Source: Rhabdaerophilum sp. SD176 | GTDB lineage: Bacteria; Pseudomonadota; Alphaproteobacteria; Rhizobiales; Beijerinckiaceae | Assembly: GCF_030143245.1 (NCBI RefSeq) | Contig: NZ_JARJNS010000007.1 | Span: 1 to 64,000, forward strand | Direction of reading: 5' to 3' | DNA: 64,000 nt | Shown here: one piece after another, positions 8,274-18,026 of the stretch | Numbering within the stretch: the stretch's first letter is position 1 | How the letters are laid out: each line of letters begins with the position of its first letter | Notes under the pieces: generated by a model | What the model was told of the DNA's origin: nothing | Databases searched by the model: none | What the model saw: the letters and a program-made list of their open reading frames with translations, nothing else | Position numbers and translations under genes: made by a program

Positions 8274-9294
8274 GGGCATCGAACCGGATGACGGTCTTGC
8301 CGATGCCGGACGGGCGCGCCGTCTCGTCGAGCGCGGCCTTGAGCTCGGTGAAGGCGAAGACCTTGCCGATGACGGGGCGGACCTCGTGCAGCACCATGGC
8401 TCGCAGCATGGCCTCGAACCCATCGCGATGACCGACCGTGACGCCCTGCAACCGGATCTGGCGGGTCACGATCGCGCCGAGCGGCAGGGTCGGCGCGAGA
8501 CCGGACAGGACACCGATCAGCGCGATCGTGCCGCCGACACGGATGCACTTGATGGACTGGCCCAATGTCGCTTCGCCGCCAAGCTCGATGATCGTGTCGA
8601 ACCCGCCCCGCCCGGCCGCGATCTCCCGCGCCGGCCGGGACCATTCCGGCGTGGTCTGGTAGTTGATCGTCGCATCGGCGCCGAGCGCCTTCGCCCGGTC
8701 CAGCTTGGCATCGCTGGAGGAGATCACGGTCACATGCGCGCCATGCAGCCTCGCGAATGCGAGCGCGAACAGGGCGACACCGCCGGTCCCCTGGATCAGC
8801 ACATGATCGCCGGGTCGGGTTGCCGCCAGGCCGGAAATCGCGCTCCAGGCAGTCAGGGCGGCACAGGGCAAGGTGGCCGCTTCCTCGTCCGTCAGATAAT
8901 AGGGAACGCGGACCACGCCCTCTTCGGAAAGGCAGACGAGATCAGCCATGACGCCATCCAGCGGCCCGCCAAGGGCAGTGGCGAAGCGTTCGGCCGAGGG
9001 CTCCCCGGCGATCCAGCCCTGGAAATAGGTCGGGCAGACCCGGTCTCCGACCTTCACCCGCGTGACGCCCGCGCCGGTGGCGATGACGGTGCCGACGCCA
9101 TCCGAAACCGGGATCAGCGGCAACTCGCCCGTTGCCCGGCCATAGCCCCGGAGCGGGACGATCAGGTCGCGCGCATTCAGCGCGGCTGCCTGCATGCGGA
9201 TCAGCACCTGCCCGGCCTGCGGAACCGGCTCCGGCCTCTCGGCGAGAACCAGATGGTCGAAGCTCCAGCCGCCCTCGATCTGGAATACGCGCAT
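8263..9294 (-). CDS. Zinc-type/quinone-reductase-like alcohol dehydrogenase
   Basis: A 343-residue medium-chain dehydrogenase/reductase, NAD(P)-dependent. The N-terminal GroES-like domain contains ALNARDLIVPLRGYG and the GDRVCPTYFQGW segment. The Rossmann domain has IQGTGGVALFALAFARLHGA, the nucleotide-binding turn. The catalytic-zinc Cys/His set of classical ADHs is not evident, so it fits the zinc-independent quinone oxidoreductase branch. The start at 9294 gives MRVFQIEGG. It sits between acyl-CoA dehydrogenase (20-bp gap) and acyl-CoA synthetase (overlap) in one operon. The substrate is unknown; reduction of an enone or oxidation of an alcohol intermediate are both possible. Confidence 0.8.
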   Translation of the reverse strand: MRVFQIEGGWSFDHLVLAERPEPVPQAGQVLIRMQAAALNARDLIVPLRGYGRATGELPLIPVSDGVGTVIATGAGVTRVKVGDRVCPTYFQGWIAGEPSAERFATALGGPLDGVMADLVCLSEEGVVRVPYYLTDEEAATLPCAALTAWSAISGLAATRPGDHVLIQGTGGVALFALAFARLHGAHVTVISSSDAKLDRAKALGADATINYQTTPEWSRPAREIAAGRGGFDTIIELGGEATLGQSIKCIRVGGTIALIGVLSGLAPTLPLGAIVTRQIRLQGVTVGHRDGFEAMLRAMVLHEVRPVIGKVFAFTELKAALDETARPSGIGKTVIRFDAHDS

Positions 9295-9314
9295 GCGCCG
9301 GTCCCTTCCCGCTT

Positions 9315-10454
9315 TCACAAGTTGATTGGCGTCGGATCCCAGCGCCCGAGCCGGTCCAGCAGCATGGCCGTGCTGCCATCGGTCAGCGCCGCCAGCTGGG
9401 CGGCACCGACATGCCGGGCGAAAGGATGGATCTCGCGCAGGCCCTCGGCGCCCATGGCATGCATCAGCGCGGGCAATTCCCGCTGGGCGAGGGCAACCGC
9501 GTTCACCTTCGCGGCAGCCGCGAGATGGCGGACATCGCCGCCGGCCTCGATGGCACTGACGGCGCTCTCCACCAGCGCCCAGGCGGCGGCGAGCGCGGTG
9601 GCGCATGCGGCCGGCTTCTCGCGCCAGACGGCATGCTCGTCCAGCGGCTTCCCGAAGCTCCGCCGCGTTCCACCATAGGCCTGGACAATGCGGAGCCCGG
9701 CCGAGACCATGGCGCAGCACATTGCCGCGACATAGATCCGCGCGCCGTTGATCTCCTCGAGGATGGCCTTGAAGGCGGTCCCGGCAGGCAGGAGCAGGCG
9801 TTCATCCGGCACGAGGCAATGGTCGAGCCGGAACCCGCCGGTGCCGATACTGGCCTGCGGAATGACGGATTCCACCGGATACCGCGTGACGGCCGGATCG
9901 GTCAGGTCCACGAGGAACGCGGCGATGCCGGCACCCTGCCCCGGCTGCCCGGTCTGCGCATAGACGATGGCATGGCGCGCATGCCGCGCATTGACGATCC
10001 ATCGCTTCTCGCCGTCCAGCATCCAGCCGGTCGAGGTCTTTTCGGCCCGGCATTGCATGGCCGCGGCGTCCGAGCCGGCACCGGGCTCTGTCAAGGCGGT
10101 GCAGGCACTGGCCCGCCCGGCCAGCAGGTCCGGCAGCAGCGCGCGGGCCAGATCGGGCGGGGCGGAAAGGACGATGCGCTTCGCGACGTTGTGCGTATTC
10201 ACAAGCGCCATCGCGAGGCCGAAATCGACCGCAGCGAGGATGGCACAGGCCTCGACCTTGGCCCGGAACGACAGGCCGAGCCCGCCGAAGGCTGGCGGCA
10301 CCTCAACCGCTGTCAGGCCGATCGCCCCCGCCCTGGCAAGCAGGGTCGGATCGGGCGAGGCCCCGCGTGCCCAGCCGGGCGCGGCCGGAGCCACCACTTC
10401 CCGCGTGAAGGCCCTGACCTCGGCGAGGAAAGCCCGGGTGGCCTCATCCGCCAT
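9315..10454 (-). CDS. Acyl-CoA dehydrogenase
   Basis: A 379-residue FAD flavoprotein that introduces an alpha,beta double bond into an acyl-CoA. Recognisable blocks: ALTEPGAGSDAAAMQCRAE (FAD and substrate binding, about residues 116-134), KRWIVNARHARHAIVYA, and the C-terminal helical domain with GGTRRSFGKPLDEHAVWREK. The usual catalytic Glu near the C-terminus cannot be assigned by eye. ATG at 10454 overlaps the permease stop by 11 bp, showing translational coupling. Together with the acyl-CoA synthetase it suggests beta-oxidation-like processing of the imported acid. Confidence 0.87.
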   Translation of the reverse strand: MADEATRAFLAEVRAFTREVVAPAAPGWARGASPDPTLLARAGAIGLTAVEVPPAFGGLGLSFRAKVEACAILAAVDFGLAMALVNTHNVAKRIVLSAPPDLARALLPDLLAGRASACTALTEPGAGSDAAAMQCRAEKTSTGWMLDGEKRWIVNARHARHAIVYAQTGQPGQGAGIAAFLVDLTDPAVTRYPVESVIPQASIGTGGFRLDHCLVPDERLLLPAGTAFKAILEEINGARIYVAAMCCAMVSAGLRIVQAYGGTRRSFGKPLDEHAVWREKPAACATALAAAWALVESAVSAIEAGGDVRHLAAAAKVNAVALAQRELPALMHAMGAEGLREIHPFARHVGAAQLAALTDGSTAMLLDRLGRWDPTPINL

Positions 10455-11391
10455 GGCGGACCTCCCGCCGGATGATCCGGGCGAAGGCGGCCTTGGCGAT
10501 CCCGACAATGCCGATGGGCATGAAGATCGTCGCGAGAACGAGGATCAGCCCGTAGAGGATCAGCCGGAAACTGTCGGCAAAGCGCAGCAATTCCGGCAGG
10601 AAAACCACGAGGAAGGCCCCGATCGCCGGCCCGGCAATCGTGCCCGACCCGCCGAGGATCACCGCGAGGATGGCATCGAGCGATTGCGCGACACCGAAGA
10701 TCTCGGGGTTGATGAAGCCCTGGAAATGCGCGTAGAGCGCGCCGCCGAGCCCGGCATACATGGCCGAGATGACGAAGGCGAAGAGCTTGTACTTCCACGC
10801 GGCGATGCCAAGCGCGGCCACGAGATCCTCGTTCTGGCGGATGGCGAGCAGGATCTCGCCCACGCGGGACCGGGCGATCAGCGCCGCCAGCAGCGTCAGC
10901 GAGGCGGCCAGCACGAGCGCGAGATAATAGAAGGCCTCACGATTGCCGCCCCAGGGCTTCGGAATGTTCGAGATCCCCGCCTCGCCCTTGGTGAGTTCGG
11001 AATAGTTCACCAGCACGATGACGATGATCAGGTTGAAGGCCAGCGTGACGATGGCGAAGTAATGGCCCTTGACCCGCAGGCTGGGATAGCCGGTTGCGAG
11101 CGCGAACAGGGCCGTGATCAGCGGCGCCATGATCATGGTGGCCCAGAGCGGCCACTGGAAGTTGAGCCCCATCAAGGTCGAGCCATAGGCGCCGATGCCC
11201 ATGAAACCCGCCTGCACGATGGAGACATAGCCTGTGAACCCCTGGATGAGGTTCTGCCCCTGCGCGACGATCACCCAGATCAAGGCAAGGATGCTCAGAT
11301 GGAGATAATATTTGACGGTCAGCACCTGCGGCAGGACTGCGAGCAGGGCCAGGGCGAGCAGCCATGGAAGGAGCGCGAGGATCCGGTTCAT
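10444..11391 (-). CDS. Branched-chain amino acid-type ABC permease (LivM type)
   Basis: A 315-residue inner-membrane permease of the Liv/HAAT family. About nine hydrophobic helices are seen, including the family signature GYVSIVQAGFMGIGAYGSTL and the C-terminal ILGGSGTIAGPAIGAFLVVF. It pairs with the LivH-type permease upstream (4-bp ATGA overlap) to form the transmembrane channel, energised by the two ATPases of the same operon. The presence of acyl-CoA enzymes downstream makes an aromatic or aliphatic carboxylate more likely than leucine as substrate. Confidence 0.88.
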   Translation of the reverse strand: MNRILALLPWLLALALLAVLPQVLTVKYYLHLSILALIWVIVAQGQNLIQGFTGYVSIVQAGFMGIGAYGSTLMGLNFQWPLWATMIMAPLITALFALATGYPSLRVKGHYFAIVTLAFNLIIVIVLVNYSELTKGEAGISNIPKPWGGNREAFYYLALVLAASLTLLAALIARSRVGEILLAIRQNEDLVAALGIAAWKYKLFAFVISAMYAGLGGALYAHFQGFINPEIFGVAQSLDAILAVILGGSGTIAGPAIGAFLVVFLPELLRFADSFRLILYGLILVLATIFMPIGIVGIAKAAFARIIRREVRHGG

Positions 11392-12251
11392 GGCGCGCGC
11401 CCCAGCAGGCCCTGCGGCCGGATCAGCAGGACGAGGATCATCACGACAAAGGCGATGACATCCTTGTAGGCCGAGGAAATGAAGCCGGCAGCGATGGATT
11501 CGGTGATCCCGAGCACGGTGCCGCCGAGGATCGCGCCGGGGAAGGACCCGAGCCCGCCGAGGATCAGCACGGCAAAACCCTTGACGACCAGCCCCTCGCC
11601 GATGCCCGGGGCGATCGCGAAGAGCGCGCCGACCATGATGCCGGCCGCCACGCCGAGCGCGGTCGACATGCCGAACACGATCAGCGGGATGGTACGCACA
11701 TTGACGCCCATCAGGATGGCCGCGTCGCGGTTCTCGGCCACCGCCCGGATCGCCTGGCCGGTCTTGGTCCGCTCGACGAAGATCATCATCGCCACGACCA
11801 GCACGATGGCGGCGACGATCACGTAGAGGCGGAGTTCCGGAACGGTGATCCCGCCGAGCCGGAACACCCGGGAGAGCCCGGTGGGGATGACAACCTGCTC
11901 ATGGCCGAACAGCTGGAGATTGATGCCCTCGACCATCATGGTCAGGCCGAGGGCAACGATGAAGGCGTTGATATGGTTGGCATTCCGCACGGGGCGATAG
12001 GCGAGGATCTCGACCAGCATCCCGAGAAGGATGCCGGCGACGAGCGCGACCGGAATGGCCGCCAGCACCGGCAGACCCTGCGAGGTCGCAAGAAAATAGG
12101 TGAGGTACCCGCCGAACATCGAGATCGAGCCATGGGCGAAATGGGCGATCCCGAGAATGCCGAAAACGGTGGTCAGGCCGAGGGCGATCAGCACATAGAC
12201 GCCGCCGATCGCCAGACCGTTGATCGTCTGCTGGAGAATTTCGATCAGCAT
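11388..12251 (-). CDS. Branched-chain amino acid-type ABC permease (LivH type)
   Basis: A 287-residue permease. It starts with LIEILQQTINGLAIGGVYVL and contains the family blocks ALGLTTVFGILGIAHFAHGS and GLVVKGFAVLILGGLGSFPG, with eight or so helices. It follows the binding-protein gene by 16 bp and overlaps the LivM-type gene by 4 bp. It should form a heterodimer with that protein in the inner membrane. Confidence 0.88.
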   Translation of the reverse strand: MLIEILQQTINGLAIGGVYVLIALGLTTVFGILGIAHFAHGSISMFGGYLTYFLATSQGLPVLAAIPVALVAGILLGMLVEILAYRPVRNANHINAFIVALGLTMMVEGINLQLFGHEQVVIPTGLSRVFRLGGITVPELRLYVIVAAIVLVVAMMIFVERTKTGQAIRAVAENRDAAILMGVNVRTIPLIVFGMSTALGVAAGIMVGALFAIAPGIGEGLVVKGFAVLILGGLGSFPGAILGGTVLGITESIAAGFISSAYKDVIAFVVMILVLLIRPQGLLGRAP

Positions 12252-12267
12252 CGGCCTGCCCGATCCG

Positions 12268-13482
12268 TTACTTCAGCGTGCTGAGGAACTGCGAATAGGC
12301 CTTCGAATCCGAGGGAAGATCCTCGACGAACACCCATTTGCCCTTCTGCCACTGGAAGGCGCCGTTGGACGTGTAGGCCTGGCCGTTGACGTCGAACATC
12401 TTTCCGTCGACCGGCTGGTACTGCATCACCACCTGCGGCGGAACGGCAAGGTTGCGCAACGCCTTGGCGACAGCTTCCGTATTCTCCGCCGTGCCGGCTG
12501 CCTCGATCGCCGCCTTCAGCGCATAGAGCTGGTCATAGGCGTAGGGGGAGCTGGGCGACGGCGAGGCATTGTACTTCTTGGTGTAGTTGGCGTGGTAGGC
12601 GACGCCGTTCTTGCTGGCGGAAAGCAGCGTCAGCTCGGTCGGGCGGAGATCCCAGACGCCTTCCATCTGTTCCGAGGTCGTGACGCGGAGGAACTGCTCC
12701 TCGCTGCCGCTGGTGAAGCCGTAGCGCGGGATGTTCATGCCCAGCTCAACCGCCTGACGATAGACGAAGGCGGCGGGCTCGACATAGCCGACGACGAGGA
12801 TGGCATCGGGGTTGAGCCCGCGGATCTTCGTCAGCTGCGGGGTCATGTCGCGATCCTTGAGCGAGAAGACCTCGCGGGCGATGATCTCGCCGCCGACCTT
12901 CTTGATCTCGCGTTCGACGGAATCGACATACTGGGCGTAGAAGCCGACATCGAGCGCGCCGAGCACCGCGATCCGCTTCTGGCCCTTCCGCGCGATGAAG
13001 GTGCCGGCCGCCTGGCCGGTATAATCCGCCGGCGGACGCGTACGGACGAGATTCGGGATCTTCTTGGTGGTGATCGAGCGCTCGGCCGCATTGCCGACCA
13101 GCATCACGGCCTTTTCGTTGCCGATGAAGGACGCGACCGCGCTGGTCGAGCCCGAGCAGCAGAAGCCGAGGATGTATTTCACGCCATCGCGGTCGATCAG
13201 CTTCCGAACCGCGTTGGTGGCTTCGGTCGGGTTGGCCTTGTCGTCATAGGCGATGACATCGATCTTGTAGATATCCGGGCCGGCCTTGATGCCGCCTGCC
13301 GCATTGATTTCCTCGGCGGCCATTTTCACCGCATTCGCCTGCGGCAGGCCGTAAACAGCGCCGCCCCCGGTCAGGGCGTCGGCGACGCCGACAGTAAGCT
13401 TCTTTTCCGCCGCCAGCGACGAGCCGGCGACGAGAGTCAGCGCCAGGGCGGCGCAGGCACGCGTGAACTTGTGTTTGGACAT
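12268..13482 (-). CDS. Liv-type ABC transporter substrate-binding protein
   Basis: A 404-residue periplasmic protein of the Peripla_BP_6 family. The start at 13482 follows GGAGGAAACC, and the first 24 residues (MSKHKFTRACAALALTLVAG...) form a Sec signal peptide with likely cleavage after SSLA. The mature N-terminus KLTVGVADALTGGGAVYGLP is the typical ligand-lobe start. Two adjacent Cys (GFCCSGSTSA) near the hinge are unusual for the family. It is encoded between the ATPase and permease genes and should capture the substrate of this operon. Confidence 0.88.
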   Translation of the reverse strand: MSKHKFTRACAALALTLVAGSSLAAEKKLTVGVADALTGGGAVYGLPQANAVKMAAEEINAAGGIKAGPDIYKIDVIAYDDKANPTEATNAVRKLIDRDGVKYILGFCCSGSTSAVASFIGNEKAVMLVGNAAERSITTKKIPNLVRTRPPADYTGQAAGTFIARKGQKRIAVLGALDVGFYAQYVDSVEREIKKVGGEIIAREVFSLKDRDMTPQLTKIRGLNPDAILVVGYVEPAAFVYRQAVELGMNIPRYGFTSGSEEQFLRVTTSEQMEGVWDLRPTELTLLSASKNGVAYHANYTKKYNASPSPSSPYAYDQLYALKAAIEAAGTAENTEAVAKALRNLAVPPQVVMQYQPVDGKMFDVNGQAYTSNGAFQWQKGKWVFVEDLPSDSKAYSQFLSTLK

Positions 13483-13510
13483 GGTTTCCTCCGTTGTCGT
13501 TTCTTGTCGG

Positions 13511-14212
13511 TCAGTGACCGAGATAGGCACGCATCACATCCGGGTGGTTCTTGAGGGCGCCGGCAGCGCCCTCCATGACGATCCGCCCGGCTTCGAACAG
13601 GTAGGCGCGGTCCGCGAGGTTGAGCGCCATCATCGAATTCTGCTCCACCAGCAGGATGGTCACGCCCATCGCCTTGATCCGGGCGAGGGTCTCGAACACG
13701 CTGGCGACAATCTTCGGCGCGAGGCCCAGCGAGGGCTCGTCGAACAGGCAGATCCGGGGCCGCGCCATGAGTGCCCGCGCGATCGCCAGCATCTCCTGCT
13801 CGCCGCCGGAGAGCTTCCCCGCCGCCTGGGACTGGCGTTCCCGCAGGATCGGGAACATGTCCATCATCCGGGAGAGATCGGCTTCCTGCTCGGGGTCGGT
13901 GCGCGTATAGGCCCCCATGCGGAGGTTCTGGATCACGCTCATCTGCGGGAAAACCTGCCGCCCCTCGGGGCACATGGTGATGCCGGCGCGGACAATCGCA
14001 TGGCCGCTTGCCCGGGTGATGTCATTCCCCTCGAACGAGATCGATCCGCCCGAGGCCGGCACCAGCCCGCAGATCGCCTTCAGCGTGGAGGATTTCCCGG
14101 CTCCGTTCGCGCCGATCAGCGCGACGCATTCGCCAGCGGCGACATCGAGACTGACGCCATGCACCACCTCGATGCCGCCATAGCTGACCTTGAGATCGCG
14201 GACACTCAGCAT
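13511..14212 (-). CDS. Liv-type ABC ATPase (LivF type)
   Basis: A 233-residue cytoplasmic ATPase. Walker A GANGAGKSSTL (about residues 35-45), Q-loop near CPEGRQVFPQMSVI, signature KLSGGEQEMLAIARALMARP and Walker B ICLFDEPSLGL are intact. The short length and ITMCPEGRQVF segment mark the LivF subtype. It lies 1 bp after the LivG-type gene and 28 bp before the binding-protein gene, in the same operon. Confidence 0.92.
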   Translation of the reverse strand: MLSVRDLKVSYGGIEVVHGVSLDVAAGECVALIGANGAGKSSTLKAICGLVPASGGSISFEGNDITRASGHAIVRAGITMCPEGRQVFPQMSVIQNLRMGAYTRTDPEQEADLSRMMDMFPILRERQSQAAGKLSGGEQEMLAIARALMARPRICLFDEPSLGLAPKIVASVFETLARIKAMGVTILLVEQNSMMALNLADRAYLFEAGRIVMEGAAGALKNHPDVMRAYLGH

Positions 14213-14213
14213 G

Positions 14214-14981
14214 TCAGGCCGCCTCGCCGAGATAGGCGTCGATGACGGCAGGGTTCGCGCGGATCTCGGCCGGGCTGCCTTCGGCGATCTTGGCGCCGAA
14301 ATTCAGCACGACGATCCGGTCGCACAGCGCCATGATCAACGCCATGTGATGCTCGATGATCACCACCGCGATGCCGCGCTGGCGGATGCCGCGGATCAGT
14401 TCGGCAAGCTCCTGCCGCTCATGCTCCACCAGCCCGGCCGCCGGCTCGTCGACCAGCAGGATGCGCGGCTGCGCGGCCAGCGCCGTGGCGATCATCAGGA
14501 AGCGCTGCTGGCCGGAAGAAAGGCTCGCGACAGGACGATCCGCAACCGGGTGGAGCGCGCAGAGCCGGAGAACCTCGTCAACCTGGCTGTCGATATCCGC
14601 CTGTTCGCGCCGCCAGCTCCCGAATGGCAGGATCGATGCAAACGGATTGACCTGCCGGATCGCATGGCACCCCATGGCCACATGCTGGCGTACGGTGAAT
14701 TCGGGGAAGACACGCGCCGTCTGGAAGGTGCGGCTCAGGCCCCGGCCGACGCGCTGCGCTTCCGGCAATCCCTCGATCGGCTCTCCGGCAAGGATGATCG
14801 AACCCGATGTCGGCGGAAACACGCCCGACAGGACATTGACCGTGGTTGATTTTCCGGAACCGTTCGGCCCGATCAGCCCGAGGATCTCGCCCGCCGAAAC
14901 CGTGAAGGACAAATCCCGCACGGCCCTGACGCCACCGAAACTCTTGGCAAGGCTGTCCACGCGAAGGATCGGCTCGGTCAT
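14214..14981 (-). CDS. Liv-type ABC ATPase (LivG type)
   Basis: A 255-residue ATPase and first gene of the operon. Walker A GPNGSGKSTTVNVL, GRGLSRTFQTARVFPEFTV (Q-loop typical of LivG), signature SLSSGQQRFLMIATALAAQP and Walker B ILLVDEPAAGL. The signature has SSGQ instead of the usual SGGQ, a conservative change. ATG at 14981 faces the divergent LysR gene across 137 bp containing an operator-like palindrome. Confidence 0.92.
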   Translation of the reverse strand: MTEPILRVDSLAKSFGGVRAVRDLSFTVSAGEILGLIGPNGSGKSTTVNVLSGVFPPTSGSIILAGEPIEGLPEAQRVGRGLSRTFQTARVFPEFTVRQHVAMGCHAIRQVNPFASILPFGSWRREQADIDSQVDEVLRLCALHPVADRPVASLSSGQQRFLMIATALAAQPRILLVDEPAAGLVEHERQELAELIRGIRQRGIAVVIIEHHMALIMALCDRIVVLNFGAKIAEGSPAEIRANPAVIDAYLGEAA

Positions 14982-15044
14982 GATGCAGTTCCACCAGCGA
15001 CACTACCCTTAGGAGTGTAGGCAGGTCCGGTGCCGGCGGGGTAT

Positions 15045-15058
15045 CGCAAAGATTTGCG
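15045..15058. promoter_or_regulatory. Palindrome between LivG-type and LysR genes (LysR operator candidate)
   Basis: CGCAAA-GA-TTTGCG is a perfect 6-2-6 inverted repeat set in the only divergent spacer of the operon, about 60 bp upstream of the LysR start. LysR proteins commonly bind such dyads (T-N11-A type) and repress their own gene while activating the divergent one. Confidence 0.45.
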
Positions 15059-15118
15059 CTAGATATTCAATTTTTCGATGATACTCTGGCGCCAGAACAG
15101 AAGCCTTCAAGGCCGCCC

Positions 15119-16009
15119 ATGGTCCGCATCCGGAATATCAATTCCATCCATGTCTTTGACAGCGTTGCACGATTTGGCAGCGTGACGAAGGCGGCCCATC
15201 ATTCGGGCAGCACGCAGAGCTCGGTCAGCTACCATATCAAGAAACTCGAAGCCGATCTCGGCGTGGTGCTGTTCCGGCGCACGGCCCATGGGCTCGAACT
15301 GACCGAGGAGGGCGCGAGGCTGGCAAGCCATGTCGATGCGGGCCTCCGCCAGATCGGCAAGGGGATCGACGAGGTCGCGCGGCGCCATGCCACGGTCCGG
15401 GTGGCGCTGGTGCCGATGTTCGCGAGCCGCTTCGTCTCCTCGCGCATCAGCCGGCTCCAGCAATCCTGCCCGGATGTCGAGGTCGTGCTGCTCAACCACA
15501 ACAACACATTTGTCGACTTCCCGGATCCGCGCAGCTTTGCCGATTTCGGCATCCAGTGGGGCCGTGGCAACTGGCCGAAATTCCATGCCGTCCGGCTGTG
15601 GGACGAAAGGCTCGTGGCGGTCTGCAGCCCGGATTACCGGGCACGGCTCGCTATCGGGCAGCCGGCGGATGTCCAGCGTTGCACCCTGCTCCATGTCGAT
15701 GACAAACGGATGTGGGCGGAATGGATGGAGCGCTGCGGCACGAGCCTGCGGGCCGAGCAATCCAGCATGATGCTGGAGGACCGGCATTTCCAGCTCAGCT
15801 CGACCATCAACGGACTCGGGATTTCCCTGTTCGCGGAATGGCTGGTCCGGGGAGAGCTTGCCTCCGGCGCCCTTGTCAACCCGTTCGGCCAATCCTGGCC
15901 GACAAGCTTCAGCTACCACCTCGTGACACCGAAGGGCGCGCCCCTGCCCCCCGGCGCCAAACGCGTGCGGGACTGGTTCCTCAAGCTGGCCGGCGAGACG
16001 GCGCGGTAG
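15119..16009 (+). CDS. LysR-family transcriptional regulator (GcvA-like)
   Basis: A 296-residue regulator. The N-terminal winged helix (residues about 5-64) contains FGSVTKAAHHSGSTQSSVSY, and the rest is a LysR substrate-binding fold. The SQP triad usual at the recognition helix is STQSSVS here, as in the GcvA-like branch. It is transcribed divergently from the transporter/acyl-CoA operon and is probably its inducer-dependent regulator; the inducer is likely the transported acid or its CoA ester. Confidence 0.88.
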   Translation: MVRIRNINSIHVFDSVARFGSVTKAAHHSGSTQSSVSYHIKKLEADLGVVLFRRTAHGLELTEEGARLASHVDAGLRQIGKGIDEVARRHATVRVALVPMFASRFVSSRISRLQQSCPDVEVVLLNHNNTFVDFPDPRSFADFGIQWGRGNWPKFHAVRLWDERLVAVCSPDYRARLAIGQPADVQRCTLLHVDDKRMWAEWMERCGTSLRAEQSSMMLEDRHFQLSSTINGLGISLFAEWLVRGELASGALVNPFGQSWPTSFSYHLVTPKGAPLPPGAKRVRDWFLKLAGETAR

Positions 16010-16259
16010 CGGGTTCGCCGGCCCGGGCCGGAATGGCGGATATGGAATCGAAAACGCCGTCGGAGACCGATCCGCGGAGCGGAGCCCCTCTCCGTGACAA
16101 TCTCCACTCCTTTGGAAGGGTCAGGCCTACGTGCCGGAATATCGACTGGATCTGCCAGACTTGCGAATTTGAGGTGTTTTCTGTCCCGTCAGTCCTCACG
16201 ATTATGTTTCTATTAACGAATCCGGCCGCAATGTGTTCAAGCCCGCAAGGAGATCATCG

Positions 16260-18005
16260 ATGAAGCACGAAGATCTTTCCGAGAATTTTTCTAGCAACTG
16301 GTTCACCAATCTCAAGTTGGTGTATAAGATTATCGTTGCACTCGCGGCACTTCTGCTACCATTGACCGCGTCAACAATTTACTCGATGCAACAAGTTGGC
16401 GTCGCAGATCAGAAGATCGACCACGTTGCCGAGCAGAGACTGCCAACATTGGTGCATCTCTCGACCATGGCATTCGAGCTCGCGGATTCGGTTGGCGCAG
16501 CGCGCGGATACATGCTCTCCGGCGACCCCGCCTTCCGCGAGGCGCGGGCAGCCTCGTGGAAATCCCTCGAAGAGCATCGCAAGGCCTATCGCGAGGAAGC
16601 GAAGACCTTCACCCAGGAGATCAACCGGACGCGCTGGGCCGAACTTGATGCGCTCCTCACCGAGATCCAGAGCCTCCAGGATCGCCTTGAAGCCTCGATC
16701 CCCGCCAACACGCGTGCCAGCGAAGCGCAGGTCAAGAGCTACGGCGAGACCCATGCACCGAAGATCCGCCGTGCCATCGAGATCATCGAGGGTGACGGCA
16801 AGGGCGATGAGGGCCTGAAGAAGCGCCAGGTCGCCCTCGCGATCAGCGAAATCCGCGAGGCCAGGGCCACCATCGATCACATGATCATCGCCAACGAGGT
16901 GCTTGCCGGCGTCGCCCTGCTCGTCGCGGCCCTCGTTGTCTTCCTGATGGTCCGTACGATCTCGCGCCCGATTGTGGCGATGACAGACGCGATGCGCGCG
17001 GTCGCGGCGAAGCAATACGGCACCGCCATTCCCGCCATGGGCCGGCGTAACGAGCTCGGCGCGATGGCCGGCGCGCTCGCCACCTTCCGCGACGGGCTGG
17101 TCGCCAATGACAGGATGGAGGAGGAATCCGCGCGCCGTCGCGAGCACGATGCCCGCCGCGCGGCGGAGATCGAGGCCGCAATCGGCGAGTTCGAGCGGAC
17201 GGCGGAATCGGTCATGCTGACGATTTCCTCGGCCTCCACCGAACTTGCCGCCGCAGCCGACGATCTGACAAAGTCCGCCCGGGAATCAACCATGCAAGCC
17301 GCCAGCGTTGCAGCGGCTTCGCAGCAGGCCAGCACCAATGTCAGCGGTGTCGCGGCAGCCGGCGAGGAGCTCAACGCCACAGCGGGCGAGATCGCGCGGC
17401 AGCTGGAAACGGCGACGCATTCCATCCGCTTCTCGGTCGAGCGGATGCGCGCGACCGATACCGACATCCAGGCCCTTGCCCTTGCGGCGGACAAGATCGG
17501 CACGGTGGTGGAACTGATCAACAACCTCGCCGGGCAGACCAACCTTCTGGCGCTCAATGCGACGATCGAGGCCGCCCGCGCCGGCGAGGCAGGCCGCGGC
17601 TTCGCGGTTGTCGCCTCGGAGGTGAAGAACCTCGCGGCGCAGACCGGCAAGGCAACGACCGATATCGCCACGATCGTGAACGAGATCCGGAACGTGACCA
17701 ACTCGACCATCGACTCGATCCAGGCGATCGACAGTTCGCTCCAGAGCATCGACCGCGTCAGTACCGAGATTTCCGGCACGGTCTCGCAGCAGCAGAGTGC
17801 GACGCTGGAAATCGCCGCCAATGTCCGCGAGGCCGCCAAGGGCACCGAGGATGTCACGCAGTCGATCGGCCATGTCTCCAGCGCAGCCGGCAACACGGCC
17901 GCGGCGTCGAGCCAGGTACTCAGTGCAGCGACGGAACTCGCACAGCAAGCCGAATCCATGCGCGAAAACGTCTCGTGCTTCCTGGCGCGGGTGCGCGCGG
18001 CCTGA
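16260..18005 (+). CDS. Methyl-accepting chemotaxis protein
   Basis: A 581-residue chemoreceptor. The start at 16260 follows AAGGAGATC; an upstream GTG at 16233 is less likely. TM1 at about residues 20-42 ([18 protein letters not shown]), a helical periplasmic four-helix-bundle sensor (about 43-210), TM2 (about 214-235), HAMP ([19 protein letters not shown]) and the signalling domain with the hairpin tip [20 protein letters not shown]. It should dimerise in the inner membrane and signal to CheA/CheW. No chemotaxis operon is nearby; it is a stand-alone receptor with unknown ligand. Confidence 0.93.
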   Translation: MKHEDLSENFSSNWFTNLKLVYKIIVALAALLLPLTASTIYSMQQVGVADQKIDHVAEQRLPTLVHLSTMAFELADSVGAARGYMLSGDPAFREARAASWKSLEEHRKAYREEAKTFTQEINRTRWAELDALLTEIQSLQDRLEASIPANTRASEAQVKSYGETHAPKIRRAIEIIEGDGKGDEGLKKRQVALAISEIREARATIDHMIIANEVLAGVALLVAALVVFLMVRTISRPIVAMTDAMRAVAAKQYGTAIPAMGRRNELGAMAGALATFRDGLVANDRMEEESARRREHDARRAAEIEAAIGEFERTAESVMLTISSASTELAAAADDLTKSARESTMQAASVAAASQQASTNVSGVAAAGEELNATAGEIARQLETATHSIRFSVERMRATDTDIQALALAADKIGTVVELINNLAGQTNLLALNATIEAARAGEAGRGFAVVASEVKNLAAQTGKATTDIATIVNEIRNVTNSTIDSIQAIDSSLQSIDRVSTEISGTVSQQQSATLEIAANVREAAKGTEDVTQSIGHVSSAAGNTAAASSQVLSAATELAQQAESMRENVSCFLARVRAA

Positions 18006-18026
18006 CCGCACGGCCCGCCGGCGCCC

